Assembly (NCBI GenBank): GCA_030685235.1
Contig: MU839089.1
Span: 310,001 to 374,000 of the forward strand
Direction: 5' to 3'
Length of the DNA: 64,000 nt
From: Copromyces sp. CBS 386.78
Lineage: Eukaryota; Ascomycota; Sordariomycetes; Sordariales; Sordariaceae
In this document: positions 1 to 11,484 of the stretch, in pieces
Numbering within the stretch: the first letter of the stretch is position 1
Layout: each line of letters opens with the position of its first letter
The notes under the pieces: generated by a model
Told to the model about the DNA's origin: nothing
The model's input: only the letters and a program-made list of their open reading frames with translations
The model's database searches: none
Translations under genes and position numbers: made by a program

Positions 1-657
1 GACAATGTCGTTGATGTAGCAGAAGCCCGAGGCCTCGGACTTTTTGGCATGGTGAAGACCGCCGCCCCAGGCAATGGCAATGTCGGACTGCTTGTTGCAG
101 ATCTTGCGGGCGGCGTCCAGAGAGCTGCCGGCAGACATGGAACAGTAGTCGTACAGGCCGTGGAAGAGGGGACAGTCGGAGCCGCCGAGGTTGAACTTGA
201 CTTCCTTGTCGGGGTTGTCGATATCCCGGGGCATCTCCTCGGGTGGTGCCATGTGCAGGTAGTCGAGATAGTCGCTGGTATGGAACGAGTTGAGCTCTTG
301 GTACGTTGCTATCCTGGTGTTGTAGTTGTCCATGGCGAAGTTCATGCCGTAGGCGGTGACCAGACTCTTGGTGAGAGTCAGACGGAAGGGCTTCATGGGA
401 TGTGTCAGGCCGAAGTGGTGAGGCTCCATGTCGGGGTTGAAGTGGTACGAGACCGTGTATCCCTTGGGACGGGTGATGTTGTATTCGTGGGCCATGCGCT
501 TCATGTGGGCGTAGTACTCTGCATTTTCGCGGTCGCTGGCCTTGTCCATGGGGATCGGGGCCTTGTAGACGTCCACGGTGGGCTCATCGACGTCGACGTC
601 GTGGGGGAGGTAGTTTGGTTTTGGCGGCCTCCATTGTAGCGACTGTAGGATGTCCAT
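1..657 (-). CDS. hda-2: Class I histone deacetylase, Hos2 type (N-terminal 219 residues, runs off the left edge)
   Basis: Zn-dependent lysine deacetylase removing acetyl groups from histone tails; Hos2 enzymes are the catalytic subunit of Set3C-type complexes. Read from the ATG at 657, the frame is open for 219 codons to base 1 with no intron. The start of the deacetylase fold is seen as VSYHFNPDMEPHHFGLTHP, followed by HPMKPFRL, then GGLHHAKKSEASGFCYIND at the very edge, with the tandem active-site histidines at about residues 202-203. The VSYHFN opening and SLDAARK..NKQSDIAI segment match Hos2 better than Rpd3, whose equivalent begins VAYFYD. The remaining catalytic residues and C-terminus lie outside the window. 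The gene is divergent from the ING/PHD gene, separated by about 2 kb. In Neurospora the Hos2 ortholog is named hda-2; I assign that name by family, not by a search. Confidence 0.93.
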   Translation of the reverse strand, partial: MDILQSLQWRPPKPNYLPHDVDVDEPTVDVYKAPIPMDKASDRENAEYYAHMKRMAHEYNITRPKGYTVSYHFNPDMEPHHFGLTHPMKPFRLTLTKSLVTAYGMNFAMDNYNTRIATYQELNSFHTSDYLDYLHMAPPEEMPRDIDNPDKEVKFNLGGSDCPLFHGLYDYCSMSAGSSLDAARKICNKQSDIAIAWGGGLHHAKKSEASGFCYINDIV

Positions 658-2727
658 GATGCTGGTCCGATGTCCTCGGTTCAAGCCCTATGCCGCCGTC
701 TTGGGGGAGTCTATGAATACCCTCTTGTTTTGTTGGGAATGTTGAAAAGAATGCTCGTCTTTGTGATGTCTGTCGCCTTGTAGAGTACTGTACTTGTTGT
801 ACCTAGTGAGGGTTGGGGGTGACGCCCGTTGTGCTTCTAAATCTGCAGAGGTGTAGGTGAGATGTGATGTGGATGTGGGATGGAATGATGGATGCAGAAG
901 CAAAGTACTACTGGCTCCAGTCAACCGCGCCGGGGGATGCGATGGTTTTGTAGCGGTTTTGTGTGTTTTGAATGTTCCTTCTTCGAGACCGTGTCGAGAT
1001 CAATAACCCGCGGTTGGGCCTGCCCGGCGTCGTGCATCTCGAATTCCATCTTGAAAGGAACCGTGGACCCCTGCTATCTAGGTATCCCCGTACCTCGAAA
1101 TTCAGTGCGTGTGAAGTGTCTGGAATCCCGAATTGTCAGCGAGCGTCAGTGCTCCCTCTCCGGCGCTTTTTGTGCATTTTGTCGCACCTCCAGCAGCTTT
1201 GCGTGGCGATCTTGTGCTTGGAAAAATGGACTAACCCAATATGGCTAGCTTATTGCGGGTTGCGTTAATGTGGGTTGCAGGATTGCAGTCATGATTGGCT
1301 GTCACAACCGCAAACTGAGGGTACGTAGTCTTACCTACCTTGGTCATTTTCCCACTGTGATCTCTCAGCAAGGCCGCCAACCGCCAGGAACTTTGAACTC
1401 GCAGCGAGGGGATGGAATTCTCCGCGGCGGGAGCCGACCACGCATACCGCATCTACTCATTCATAGCAGATATGCTCTGTGGGTCATGATGGGTTATAGG
1501 TGAATCCTATTGGAGAGATGCTGCATATGCAGCTAAGAGGGAGCTAAAATCGCCCGCATAAGCTGTGACTTTCCCCAAAAGAGGAGATCTGCTATGAATG
1601 AGTAGATGCGGTAGAGGTACGCATTGAACTTGCACCACTCTAACCACCCAGACTGGCTGGTGTGTAGTGCCCTTTCAGTTTCTGGAGCTGAGGAATGCAG
1701 TGTCGTGTCGTGCCTGTGAAAGTGCCACCACCGCCTCGCTGTCTCTGCACATCCAACGGCGGTCCGACGCGGCTACGGTACAAAGAAAAAGCCCGAGTCC
1801 ATTCATTGCCTTGCCTTGCCTTGCCTCGCCTCGCCTCGTGTGTGCCAACACCATCAACCTCATCACCACTATCCTCGCTTTCTCCCTCTCATTCAACTAC
1901 TTGCTACTCGGTTGCTTCCTGTCTTTTGCTTTCTGACTTGGCTCGTCACCACTATATCTACCTTACCCTCTCCCCATCTCCCCCACTGTCCGGCATCGCG
2001 ACGGGAACGACGGGACAACTACTGCAAGCAACCCGTTCCCCCACCCACCACACAGCACAGAGCATCAGCAACTATCCATCTACCCACCCATTCCCCCATC
2101 CGTCTATCCATACAACACAACTTGAACTACTTCACACACACAAACAGAGAATCCAAGGAAGGCCTGACGAGTATCTCTTCGCTTGAAGAGCTGGCCGTGC
2201 TGCCAGCCCGAGTTATCGTTACCCAACAGGTTGACAGGGGGGTTACCTCATCGGTAGCGCGCCCACTTCTTGTCTCCATATCGAGACCAATCGATACCGA
2301 GCGAGTGCACTTTCTGTCGCAAGGTGAGCCCGCTTGGTTTTTTTTCCTCTTGACTCGCGAATCACCAATCGCCTTTCCATCTGTTCACCTTTTTTTCTCT
2401 CCCCTTGCGTAAACCATATATATGCCTACCATTACATACTTTACTTATCCACAATACAACTGCGTCATTCCATTTCTACTATAATGTGTTTCTTTTGTCG
2501 TCGTCGTCTTCTTCTTCTTCCAACATCTTAGTCCTGTGCTCCTAGGCGCCTTCCGTCTCATATATCCAGAACCTTAATACGTACTACGTCTCCCACTTTC
2601 GCGGGGTACCAATACATCTCTTCTACTATCCATCCTTCCACTTCTTGACCCTTTGCGCCGCAACTTCCACTTCCACGAACCCAGAGCGTGCTGCCTCATC
2701 GAGGCGCCGAGTTAACAGCCAGTCATC
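658..2727. promoter_or_regulatory. Divergent intergenic region between the HDAC and ING/PHD genes
   Basis: About 2.07 kb with no convincing coding sequence. It holds the 27-bp inverted repeat at 1445-1613, a CCTTG/CCTCG pentamer run around 1806-1838, and from about 1660 to 2727 a strongly CT-rich, microsatellite-like stretch typical of long Neurospora promoters and 5' leaders. Several short ATG-initiated frames precede the ING start (for example near 1667, 1695, 1816 and 2334) and would act as upstream ORFs if the leader is long. A possible 5'-UTR intron donor (AAG/GTGAGC near 2320) is suggestive only. Confidence 0.55.
1445..1613. repeat. 27-bp perfect inverted repeat with 115-bp spacer
   Basis: The arm at 1445-1471, starting TACCGCATCTACTCATTC, is the exact reverse complement of 1587-1613. 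Sequences outside and inside the arms do not match, so the palindrome ends sharply. A transcript across it could form a 27-bp stem. It has no coding content and no clear target-site duplication. It may be a remnant of a small foldback element or a structured regulatory site. Confidence 0.85.
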
Positions 2728-4650
2728 ATGCCTAGAGACGACCTCTCCATCGACTTCGTCAGGAAGATGCCGCCAGCCGCCGAGCTCGACCCGGCATTGA
2801 TCCTCGACGAATGGATACACAACACCCAGAACCTGCCCGAGGAGATCCGCTTCATGCAGGACGAGATCGCCGACAAGGACCGACAATACGACAAGCTGGT
2901 GAAAGAAATCGACAAGAATGACGAGCGCATCCAGAAGTTTATCAAGGCCAACGGCAGCTTCCAGCCGAACCCCAAGGAGGAAGAATACCGCGCCACCATC
3001 ATCAAGAACTTTGACCTCGCCGAGCAGCTGTCCAAAGAAAAACTCGAGCTCACCCGAAAGCTACAACACACCTTCGACAAGCACCTCCGCGCCCTCGACA
3101 AGCAGATCAAGATTCTCCACGACCGCGGCGATCCCGGCTTCACCGACCCGGACGAGCTCCCCTCCCTCGTCCGCGACAGCGCTGCCAACATGACCAGCAC
3201 CCCGACCGTCCTCCGGCCCGTCAACGGGAACCACCCCATATCCACTGCCCTAAACGGCCTCGCAAACGGCGCCACTGGCCCTAACGGCGGCGCCGCTGGC
3301 CGAACGAACCAGCTCCGCAACGTCCCGCACCACACCTCAGCCTCGGCCCCCGCCACGCCCGCCGCGACTATAATCCTGAACCAGCAGCGCGCCCGCGAAA
3401 ACTCGGCCGGGCCAGGAGGAGGAGGAGGCGCCGCGCGCAAGGGCGCCGTCCGCAGCCACAGCGGCCTGAACCTACAAACCAGCGGCATAGGCCGCCACTC
3501 CTCTCTTGGACCAGGCACGCCCAAATCCTCTGGAGGAGCCTCCGCCGGCGGCGGTGGTCAACGAGCCGGCAGCGCGGGCCCCCGCAACACAGGCAAGGCT
3601 TCAGGAGGAGGTAGCACAAGTCGCAAGTCCGTACCCTCGGGTAGTTCGGCCGCCTCCCGTAAGAAGGGCAGCAGCGCGCCTTCGGCCGGCAGCGGTACTG
3701 GACCCGGCGGTGTTTCCGCCAACGGCGTCTCTGGAAGTGGTTCAGGCTCAGGCCATAAATCCACCCTCTCTCGCGTGCTCAAGCGCGCCGGCACCGGTGG
3801 AAGCGGCACCGGAGCAAAGAATAGTCCCAACTCGACCTCCCGCGCCAACTCGACAGGGGACAGCGATCTTTCAGACGCGGACTCCAACTTGTCAGGTTCC
3901 GAATCAGGTGTTGATCACCGTCGTGTCGGCGGCGGCGGCGGCGGCGGCGGCGGTGGGACAGGCCGTAACACGCCCCTCGGTGGCCACTCCCGCTCCGTCT
4001 CCCATCATCATCACACCAACTCCTCCTTCAGTCACAAAGACGATGTCTCCCAAGGCCATCATCACCCAGGCCACCACCACCCCTCTTCCTCCCTCGCCTC
4101 CAACGGTCACGGCGGCGCAGGCGGAGGGGGACACTTCCAGGCCCGCACCACCCAGCTTCCCCCATCCCATCATGCCCAAAACATGTCCTCCTCCAACCAC
4201 AACCGTAACCGCTCAACTGGGCATCATCACCTCCAAGAAATGCACCGCTCTCCCTCCCTCTCGGGCCGTAACAACAACCACCACAACAACCCCAATATTT
4301 CGGACGACGAGATGGACCTGGACGACAACATGGAAATGGACCTAGACGACGAAGAAGCCGGCGACGACAGGAAATACTGTCTCTGCCAAAACGTCAGTTT
4401 CGGCGACATGGTGGCTTGCGACAACGACGAGTGTCCTTATGAGTGGTTCCATTGGAGCTGTGTCGGGCTGAAATCGGAGCCGAACGGGACTTGGTATTGT
4501 CCTGTTTGTGCCAAGAACATGGAGAGGGGTGGTAGTAGTAATCAGGGAGGAGGGAATGGGAGGGGGGATGGTAATAATAACCAAGCCAAGAAGAGTAGTA
4601 GCCAGGGAGCGGGAGGGGGACCAAGTAGTCAGGGGGGAGGTGGACAATGA
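2728..4650 (+). CDS. ING-family chromatin reader with C-terminal PHD finger
   Basis: Single-exon protein of 640 residues. Residues about 5-115 form the ING N-terminal helical domain ([20 protein letters not shown], then the [17 protein letters not shown] helix), which joins histone acetyltransferase or deacetylase complexes. Residues about 540-600 are a PHD finger with a full C4HC3 zinc set: C551, C553, C564, C569, H575, C578, C591, C594, plus aromatic Y550 and W573, as in H3K4me3-binding ING fingers. Between them lie about 400 residues of low-complexity Ser/Gly/His/Asn sequence with a GGC-encoded glycine run near 3930-3953; the tail after the finger is Gly/Ser/Asn-rich. Yeast relatives are Pho23 (Rpd3L), Yng2 (NuA4) and Yng1 (NuA3), and which of these this is cannot be settled here. 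Start chosen because it leads directly into the ING domain (context TCATCATGCC). Confidence 0.93.
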   Translation: MPRDDLSIDFVRKMPPAAELDPALILDEWIHNTQNLPEEIRFMQDEIADKDRQYDKLVKEIDKNDERIQKFIKANGSFQPNPKEEEYRATIIKNFDLAEQLSKEKLELTRKLQHTFDKHLRALDKQIKILHDRGDPGFTDPDELPSLVRDSAANMTSTPTVLRPVNGNHPISTALNGLANGATGPNGGAAGRTNQLRNVPHHTSASAPATPAATIILNQQRARENSAGPGGGGGAARKGAVRSHSGLNLQTSGIGRHSSLGPGTPKSSGGASAGGGGQRAGSAGPRNTGKASGGGSTSRKSVPSGSSAASRKKGSSAPSAGSGTGPGGVSANGVSGSGSGSGHKSTLSRVLKRAGTGGSGTGAKNSPNSTSRANSTGDSDLSDADSNLSGSESGVDHRRVGGGGGGGGGGTGRNTPLGGHSRSVSHHHHTNSSFSHKDDVSQGHHHPGHHHPSSSLASNGHGGAGGGGHFQARTTQLPPSHHAQNMSSSNHNRNRSTGHHHLQEMHRSPSLSGRNNNHHNNPNISDDEMDLDDNMEMDLDDEEAGDDRKYCLCQNVSFGDMVACDNDECPYEWFHWSCVGLKSEPNGTWYCPVCAKNMERGGSSNQGGGNGRGDGNNNQAKKSSSQGAGGGPSSQGGGGQ

Positions 4651-5027
4651 TGTTGTAGAGAGTATTCTAGCGAGTATCATCACAATTGCATTACCAGAAA
4701 GGAACAAAAACACTTCAAAACAACAAAGGCTCTTCTGCTTCTACGAGCAATCTCAGTCTCTTTGCCATGACAGCTTGTGTATTTGTACCTATCGCCAAAA
4801 TCACTGCTAACCTCCATCCGCCACCATCGTCATGCTTCTCTCCTTATGAAACCATTGTCTTTTACGACGATTTTGATTACAAAAAGAGTTAATTGAGTCC
4901 CTATCCATATCCATTGGTATAAATTAATCATATGTACGTGCAAGCAAACATCAGGGCCCATAAATCGAGGCACGTGTCTAATAATCAAGTATTTTTTGAA
5001 ACAAGAAACGAACGAAAAAAACGTCGT
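4651..5027. other. Convergent spacer between the ING and UGP genes
   Basis: 377 bp between two convergent stop codons. It should contain both 3' UTRs. AT content rises around 4860-4990. No gene is seen. Confidence 0.5.
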
Positions 5028-6718
5028 TTAATGCTCAAGGAGACGCAAGCTACCCTGGACGACAACGTTCTCGAGGATGGATCCGGGAGGAATGTCAATG
5101 GTCTGACCCTCAGTGGCCACGATAATGACGGTGCCCTTGAGGGTGACGCCACGGCCGAGGTTGACGGCACCGGTGATGGTGAGATGGTCAAGCTCAATGA
5201 TCCTGGGGATGCTGGGGATGCGCTTCTGGAAGTCCGACACCTTCTTGAAGTCGTTACCGAGCTTGATGAGGGGAGCGTCACCGAAGCGGGCAGTGCTCAT
5301 TTGGAGCTGGCCGTGCTTGACCGTGTAGAGATCCGACTTGACGAGCATGAGATCGGAGCAGGTCTTGACGGGCAAGAAGCGGCGACGGGGCACGTTGACA
5401 CCGTGGGCGTTCTTGAAGTGCTTAATGGCGGCACCGACGGCGGTCTCGAGCTGGAGAATGCTGATGTCGGACTCGCCCTTCTTGTCGCCGGGGATGGTCT
5501 TGCCGTTGGGAATGATCTCGAGCTCGAGCTCGTTGTTCTCGACGACGCGCTTGATGGCCTTGACGTTCATCCAGATGTTGTTGGTGTTGAAGTACTTGAA
5601 CTTCTTGATGGACTTGAACTCGTTGACGTGCTCCTTGGGGACCTGGGCGATCTCGAGGAGACGGACGGAGCCCTCGTAGTCGATGATGGTGCCACCCTTG
5701 ACATCGGCCTTGGTCTTGTTGGTAAGCTCCATAATGTACTCGGCATCGGTCTCCACCATGTGCTGGAGGATGCGAAGATCGACGACGGCGCCGAGGTTGT
5801 CGGCGTTGGAGAGGAAGATGATCTCGATACCACGCTCAATAAGCTTGTCGAGAATGCCAGAGTTGTAGAGAGACTCGAAAACGTCACCGTGGCCGGGAGG
5901 GTACCAGTCATGGAGAGCAGAGTCAAAGGACTTGGGGACGGGGAGGAGGGAGTCCTTGAAGATTCTGGGGTAGCGGGACTGGTTGAAGGTGAGGATGTCG
6001 ACGTTGTGACCCTCGTACTTCTTGATGATGGCAGCAGTGTCCTCATCGGTGTTGAACGAGTTCATGAGGAGGATGGGCACGTTGGAGCCATAGGTGCGGT
6101 TGAGGTGCTCAACCTGGCGGACGGACATGTCGAGGAAAGACATGCCATCACGGACCTCGATGACGGACTTGGGGCCGACGCAACCCATCGAGGTACCGAG
6201 ACCACCGTTGAGCTTGAGGACGGCAAGCTTGTTAAGGAAGCCGACCGAGTCGTTGTTAGCGAGGCTCTCGTAGTCGACGATCTGATGAGGGGCAGGAGGA
6301 GCAATGCGGTCCCAGGTGCTGTATTAGGTAGACACCAAGGTTAGCTTTTTGTCATGAGCACAATGAACAATTGGAAAACGTACACCTCGTTGCCCTTGGC
6401 CTTGTCGTTCAGGTAGCGACGGAAGAGAGAGAAGAAGTTGTCCATCTCGGTCTCAAAGAGCTTCTTCTGGCTGGGGTCCTTGACCGTCTCGGCGAGCTGT
6501 GTGAGGGTGTTGCGCATCTGGGCGGCGGCAATGCTTGTCGAGGTGTTCTCGAAAGCCTTGGGGGGACGTGTTAGTTCTTGGACTGTCATCAGAGAGAATG
6601 AAGGAATACTGACCATGTGGGATCTGGTCTTGCCATGGTGCCTCTTGGCGAACTCGGACTCGTCGCCGTTGGAAGGCTTGAGGCGGTCGGGGAGGGCGCT
6701 CTTGATTGCTTGGGCCAT
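5028..6718 (-). CDS. ugp1: UTP-glucose-1-phosphate uridylyltransferase (UDP-glucose pyrophosphorylase)
   Basis: Cytosolic enzyme making UDP-glucose from UTP and glucose-1-phosphate, the donor for cell-wall glucan, glycogen and trehalose. Three exons: 6718-6614, 6556-6384 and 6318-5028, giving 522 residues, the usual fungal length. Intron 1 (6557-6613, 57 bp) starts GTCAGT, has ACTAAC before its CAAG end, and is in frame without a stop. Intron 2 (6319-6383, 65 bp) runs GTACGT to ACAG. The nucleotide-binding loop [16 protein letters not shown] lies at about residues 129-144, followed by [29 protein letters not shown] and FNTNNIW. The C-terminal left-handed beta-helix begins near [13 protein letters not shown] and ends in GSLRLLEH. 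A long antisense open frame over this gene is a codon-bias shadow. Upstream (minus-strand) sequence is rich in short repeats, consistent with a long leader. Confidence 0.97.
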
Positions 6719-9700
6719 TGTGTCGAATTGTGTAATTACGTTGGTAAAAAAAAAAAGGAGGTCGAAATGGTGAAGGACGTGTTGGAGGATTAAGTAGGTA
6801 TAAGTAGTAAGGTAGGTAGTAGGAAGATGGTGGGAAGGAAGCAGCTTTCTATGAAACGTGTAAGGTGTGTGTTAGCCTGGACGCTCTTGACGTAATGAAT
6901 GGAAACCAAACGACTCGTGCAGCCAGGAGTCGGGATCGGCTGGGTCTCTGGCTTGAAATGGACGCTGGCAGCGGCAGGCTGGATAACAGAATGGATCTCT
7001 AGCGTCTTTGAAAATGACAGCTCGTCGGTGGACACGTTGGGGATCGGCCCAGTTTGCGCCAGTCAGAGAAGCCCAGAGGGGGGAAAGACTCGAACGGTGA
7101 GGTTGCCGTGAGTCGTTCGTTCCCAGGGGAAGGTGAGGGGTGGAAAAAGGAGGAGGGGTAAGGTAGGTAGGTAGCCAAGCCACTGCCAACTGCAAGTGCA
7201 GTCTCAAACTGCCATCATCCGTGTCTCCAAGGTATGTGTGTAACTTACAGCTTAAACTTCCAATGTGTATTGCTAGGATAGAGAGAGAGAGAGGGGAATG
7301 AAGAATAGAGCAAAACAACCATCAAGAACTCGAGGGTGGGCATGGGGATCTCGATGCTTTTATCTTGTTCATGGAACTGGACATGCCCCATAGAAAGTCG
7401 GAGCTCAGCTGCTCGTAATGATACTGGGCCCGTACTTGGTGGAAATTGTTAGGGAGCCATGTACCTGAGCAAGGTACCCCGTGGGTCACCCCTCGACACC
7501 CCTCGATCGGGCCCAGGCTCTTCTTCAACCGTGGCGTCATTGGACCACTTGGGGTCTGACTGTGAACATTTTATCTACAAGCAGTGCAACTCCAAGTTTG
7601 GTTTCTTCTGTCTGCTTATTTCACGATTGGGCACTCATTGGCATCTCAGACACACTTTGGCATCTGGTGTCAATGTTTAGGTGCAGTGCAGTGCAGTGGT
7701 GAGCTGCTGTGAGAGCAAGGCATAAACACCCGGGTAACCCCGCCTCCACTCCCATGCCAACATCACCGTCAGCATGGAACCTGCCAACCTGCCCAAGCAG
7801 CCGAACCCAATCCGCAGAATGGATCCCTTTTTGAAGACGAAATGAATGTCTGCCCTTGATGAAGTCTCTTGCTCAACTTGAGGCTCTTGGGTTGTTATTT
7901 TACATCATACTTTGGCAGTCAAGAAGGGCAGGATCGCCAAGTGGTGTTTACATACTGCCCACCTACCGTACAGCCAGCCAGGGGTAAGGCATAGCTCTGT
8001 GCATCCAAGCTGCATCGCCGCCATCGGCTTCAAAAACGGCCAGCCAGCAGTCAAAAAGCATTGTAGAAACTCGGTGAATCACTGGTCAACTGGTTGGCTA
8101 AACTTCCTGCCCAACCTGCGACTTTGCCAACCATGTTGCCCTGACGTTTCTCCCCCTTTCGAGAGTTCGAACCTGAACCTGATAGGGGCATCCACCCATC
8201 CACCTCCCTGCCTGAAAGCTCCCAGGACGAGGTGTTGACCGTTGACCGGGAAAAGATACCTCGAGAACTATCGGGCGTGGGTTAAAACTGGAGACGGACC
8301 CAGCTCCATCTCCCACATCCCCCGGTTCATGGATTAGGAGAAGCTCCCCAACCTACATCTTCACCCACCTCAACCCCCCATCGTAGGCCGTTCCCGATGC
8401 GGTTCCTGACAGCTTCCTTTTGGCAGTCTTTTGGAGGGGCTGCTAATGTTGCTCTCAGCCCCGGCGGGAGCTAAAAACAGGGCGGTGGGACCAGTGAGAG
8501 ACCACGATAGATCCACCGTGGGCTTGCTGGTGGACATGGCCGGGAAATTTGACAGCTAGACAGGAACCACAGCGGGAGATGTCTTCGGATGGAGTAGAGG
8601 CTTCAATATCTTTTGCTTCTTCTGATACACATCACAACATCCATCACAGAAATAAAAAAAAGTGTGAAACGCCACCGGCAGTAGCCTAGCATCTGGGCCT
8701 ATGCTGTGCTCCGGGCGATAGGCGGCTTGTTTGTGCACAAAGTAGCAGATGGTTGGCCCGACTGACCGTTCTGAAATGCGCCTTCCACGAAACGGGTAAT
8801 TACGGCTCGACCTTAAATTAAGCGAGACGTCAGAGTGGAAGCGCCGACTTTTGTATCATGAGATGCTCTTTCCAGTCCAAACTTCAAGGGGCAAGATTCT
8901 TCTTCTTCTCTCCCAACGTTGCATTCTTCAACCTAAAATCAAATATTTCTCATTCAACTGTTCGTAAACAGCATCACCGGGCCTTCTTCCCACCAGGTTT
9001 GGTGCTTCTCTCCTGAGATTCCGATTTTCCGTTTGGCCAGACTGCCCCACTCTGGACTTCTTTTTTTGGCCATGTCAATGGATAGTACAACAAATACAAG
9101 CGCTGCTAACTCTCACTCACCTCACCGCAACCACCCACCGCAACAACTACACCATGTACATACACCACCACGAGGCCATCACCGCCGCATACAACAGGGT
9201 ACCAGGCCTAGACGCTGTTAATGTGGCAGTCTCGGCCAAGAACAGGTCAGCCGCTCAGGCATCCCCCAGCAGATGGTAACTACAGCGCTCGTTAGCACCC
9301 CAGATTCCCACGTGGAAAGGGGAGCTGCGTTGTTTTGCTACTCGGTACCTACCTTACACCGAGTTCCCTTCCCAAATGTCGGAGCGAGGACGGTCATGTC
9401 GTCGTTTCTCTCCCTCACCGACACGGACCATTTGGGGTGAATCCGAAAGTGTGGATTTCTTCATGATTCCCGACCCGCCCGCTCATTCAAGGGAAATGGA
9501 AAGCAGCGGAACCAATCACACCCCTGTCATCCCCCCTTCCGACACCCAAAGGCATAACCATTTCTGCCCCTTCGGTACAACTCGGCTGACCGTGATAGCT
9601 TCATTCTTCGGTCTCCAGTCTTCAAGGTTCGGGGTTCACACGTCTACTGTACAAGCCAAGCATGCAAACAAACAACGCCCATGACCAATGTGTCCCCGAC

Positions 9701-11484
9701 TCCCTGATGAAGATCATGACCACCCTCCCCGTGTTAGACCACATCTGTCTTAGACCACTCAGAACTGTTCCTATTGGCACATGGGCTTGTTTCTTTTGCC
9801 CCTGATTTTAGTGTTATTTACATACAACTACATCCCGAGTGGGACTTTTCTACTGTACTATTTTGAGAACAGCAGAGTGACAGTTGTCCTCTCTTCATTG
9901 ACGTCTCGCGGTTTTGAACCAAAGAACACAAGGGATCCATACAAGTGTTGATTTTGGAACAAGAGGAAAATCGAAAGAGTTCCGCAACACAGCCACCGTC
10001 ACATGGAGAGGATCGAGTCCATAACATGTCAGCACGTGGATGATATAGGATGGATAAGCCTGTAAGCAATCCTTCTGCTCTCCATCTCTTCATCATTGCG
10101 GATCGCGGCCAAGTTGTTGCTCTTGCGTATTCAAGTGACAAGGCACCTAGAGCTACCTCAGGTACAAACATATCACCACGGTGTACCCAGCTGAAGCCGA
10201 AGCACCTGTCATCCCATATGAGGCTCGACGAGGCTTGCGCAACACAAAGCAATTCCAGAAAGTCGATGTGTGATACCGGCAATATCTGCAAACATGGCCT
10301 CACGTTTGTCGCCAGTTTTGCTTTCATCTCAAAATTACCAGCCGCGAAGATCAAGTCACTCAACTCATGGGAGTTACTTTGCTGTAACTTGTCTTCGTCA
10401 TAGCCGCCGTTCAACATCAGATCAGCCTTATAAGACTTTCACAGCCCAACCTTCCACGGTTTCCAGAACCGATAAGACGCCGCACACCTTCGGAGATATC
10501 TTCCAGAAGGGGGTTGCCTGTCTCCCAAAACAAGCAGTGGCTACGGGGGGCTCTTACTCAAGAAGGGAACCCGGACTCTTCTGAAGGCGCCAAAGGGGCA
10601 GGTCAACAAAATCCAGCTCTTACAGGGCTGAAGTGGCTTGTGTCAAGGAACTCTCTTGCTCCCGGCAGTGGGGTTGGCACGGTATCAAATGGATCTTCAC
10701 AGGGTACCATGAAGATACAGTACCGCTTGGAACAGTCGGTGCTGTGAAGATACGCCGATCACGAGCGGGAAATAAAACCAATGCTATGAGGCTTTGTGAA
10801 TTGCGCTTGCCGTTGGCTTATTCAGCTGACGAGTTTGGCGGCTGGATCAGCCACGGTCAAACATTGTTCACCTTGAAGGGAAGGTACATTTCGTCGGAAC
10901 TCGATGTTTGCTGATGACGAGTTCGGATAACGGGCCGCGTTCAATACATTCACTCACATGGTGCGATTATTTGGGACGAAAATCAGCATCCTCTTGGTGA
11001 TGGTCTAGACATTGTCAAAATAATACGGGCTTACAGTATTTATTTGCGTTTCATGGATTGCGGCCCTCCAGTCTCTTACCAGATCACTCAGTTTACCAAA
11101 CATAGCTGCTTACCTATCAACCATTTTCTTTGGTCAAAACAGTCAGCCACCAAAAGGAGCTACCACTTTCCTATCCCATTTATCAACTCGGTAGACGGTG
11201 TACATGTCGGATTGAAGCCGATCGGCAAGTCCCGAAACGGCTGGTTGGTAGGTCCGGACCACAGACGTCAGACACGCAGTTGTTATCTCCGGCAAGCACG
11301 ACTGCCGGCCGGACCCCCGGTCTTGGCAAACCTGCTTTCATAACCACAACTCCTTGACTCCTTCTTTTAAGCACTTTCTTATCAGTTCAAGCCCACTGCA
11401 TACAAAACATAATCCTCCTCACAACATTCTCTCTCAACACCACAACGATCACACCAACACCAACCCAAAATTGCCAGCCAAATC
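6719..11484. other. 4.8-kb gene-poor intergenic interval
   Basis: Long stretch between the UGP start and the Gig1-like gene, at normal host base composition and not RIP-mutated. No open frame here shows a recognisable domain or a convincing spliced structure. Small features: a GTGCA/GCAGT tandem near 7681-7696 and many CA/CT-rich tracts. It probably contains the UGP promoter and 5' UTR at 6719-7300, the Gig1-like promoter at its right end, and possibly noncoding or orphan transcripts. The best orphan ORF (9818-10417) is listed separately. Confidence 0.5.
9818..10417 (-). CDS. Weak hypothetical ORF, 199 residues
   Basis: The longest frame in the interval, starting MLNGGYDEDK and open for 199 codons. 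No domain, signal peptide or membrane segment is recognised. Composition is not obviously low-complexity (contains VRPCLQILPVSHIDFLELLC and FGFSWVHRGD). An overlapping frame on the opposite strand is also open, so chance is a real explanation. No intron signals or family resemblance support it. Confidence 0.22.
   Translation of the reverse strand: MLNGGYDEDKLQQSNSHELSDLIFAAGNFEMKAKLATNVRPCLQILPVSHIDFLELLCVAQASSSLIWDDRCFGFSWVHRGDMFVPEVALGALSLEYARATTWPRSAMMKRWRAEGLLTGLSILYHPRADMLWTRSSPCDGGCVAELFRFSSCSKINTCMDPLCSLVQNRETSMKRGQLSLCCSQNSTVEKSHSGCSCM

Noticed and set aside
4932..6344. 470-codon open frame on the plus strand across the UGP gene
   Set aside because: Antisense shadow produced by the codon bias of a highly expressed gene; the minus strand encodes a complete, correctly spliced UDP-glucose pyrophosphorylase.
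8160..8180. tRNA B-box-like GTTCGAACC
   Set aside because: No A-box or cloverleaf could be folded around it.
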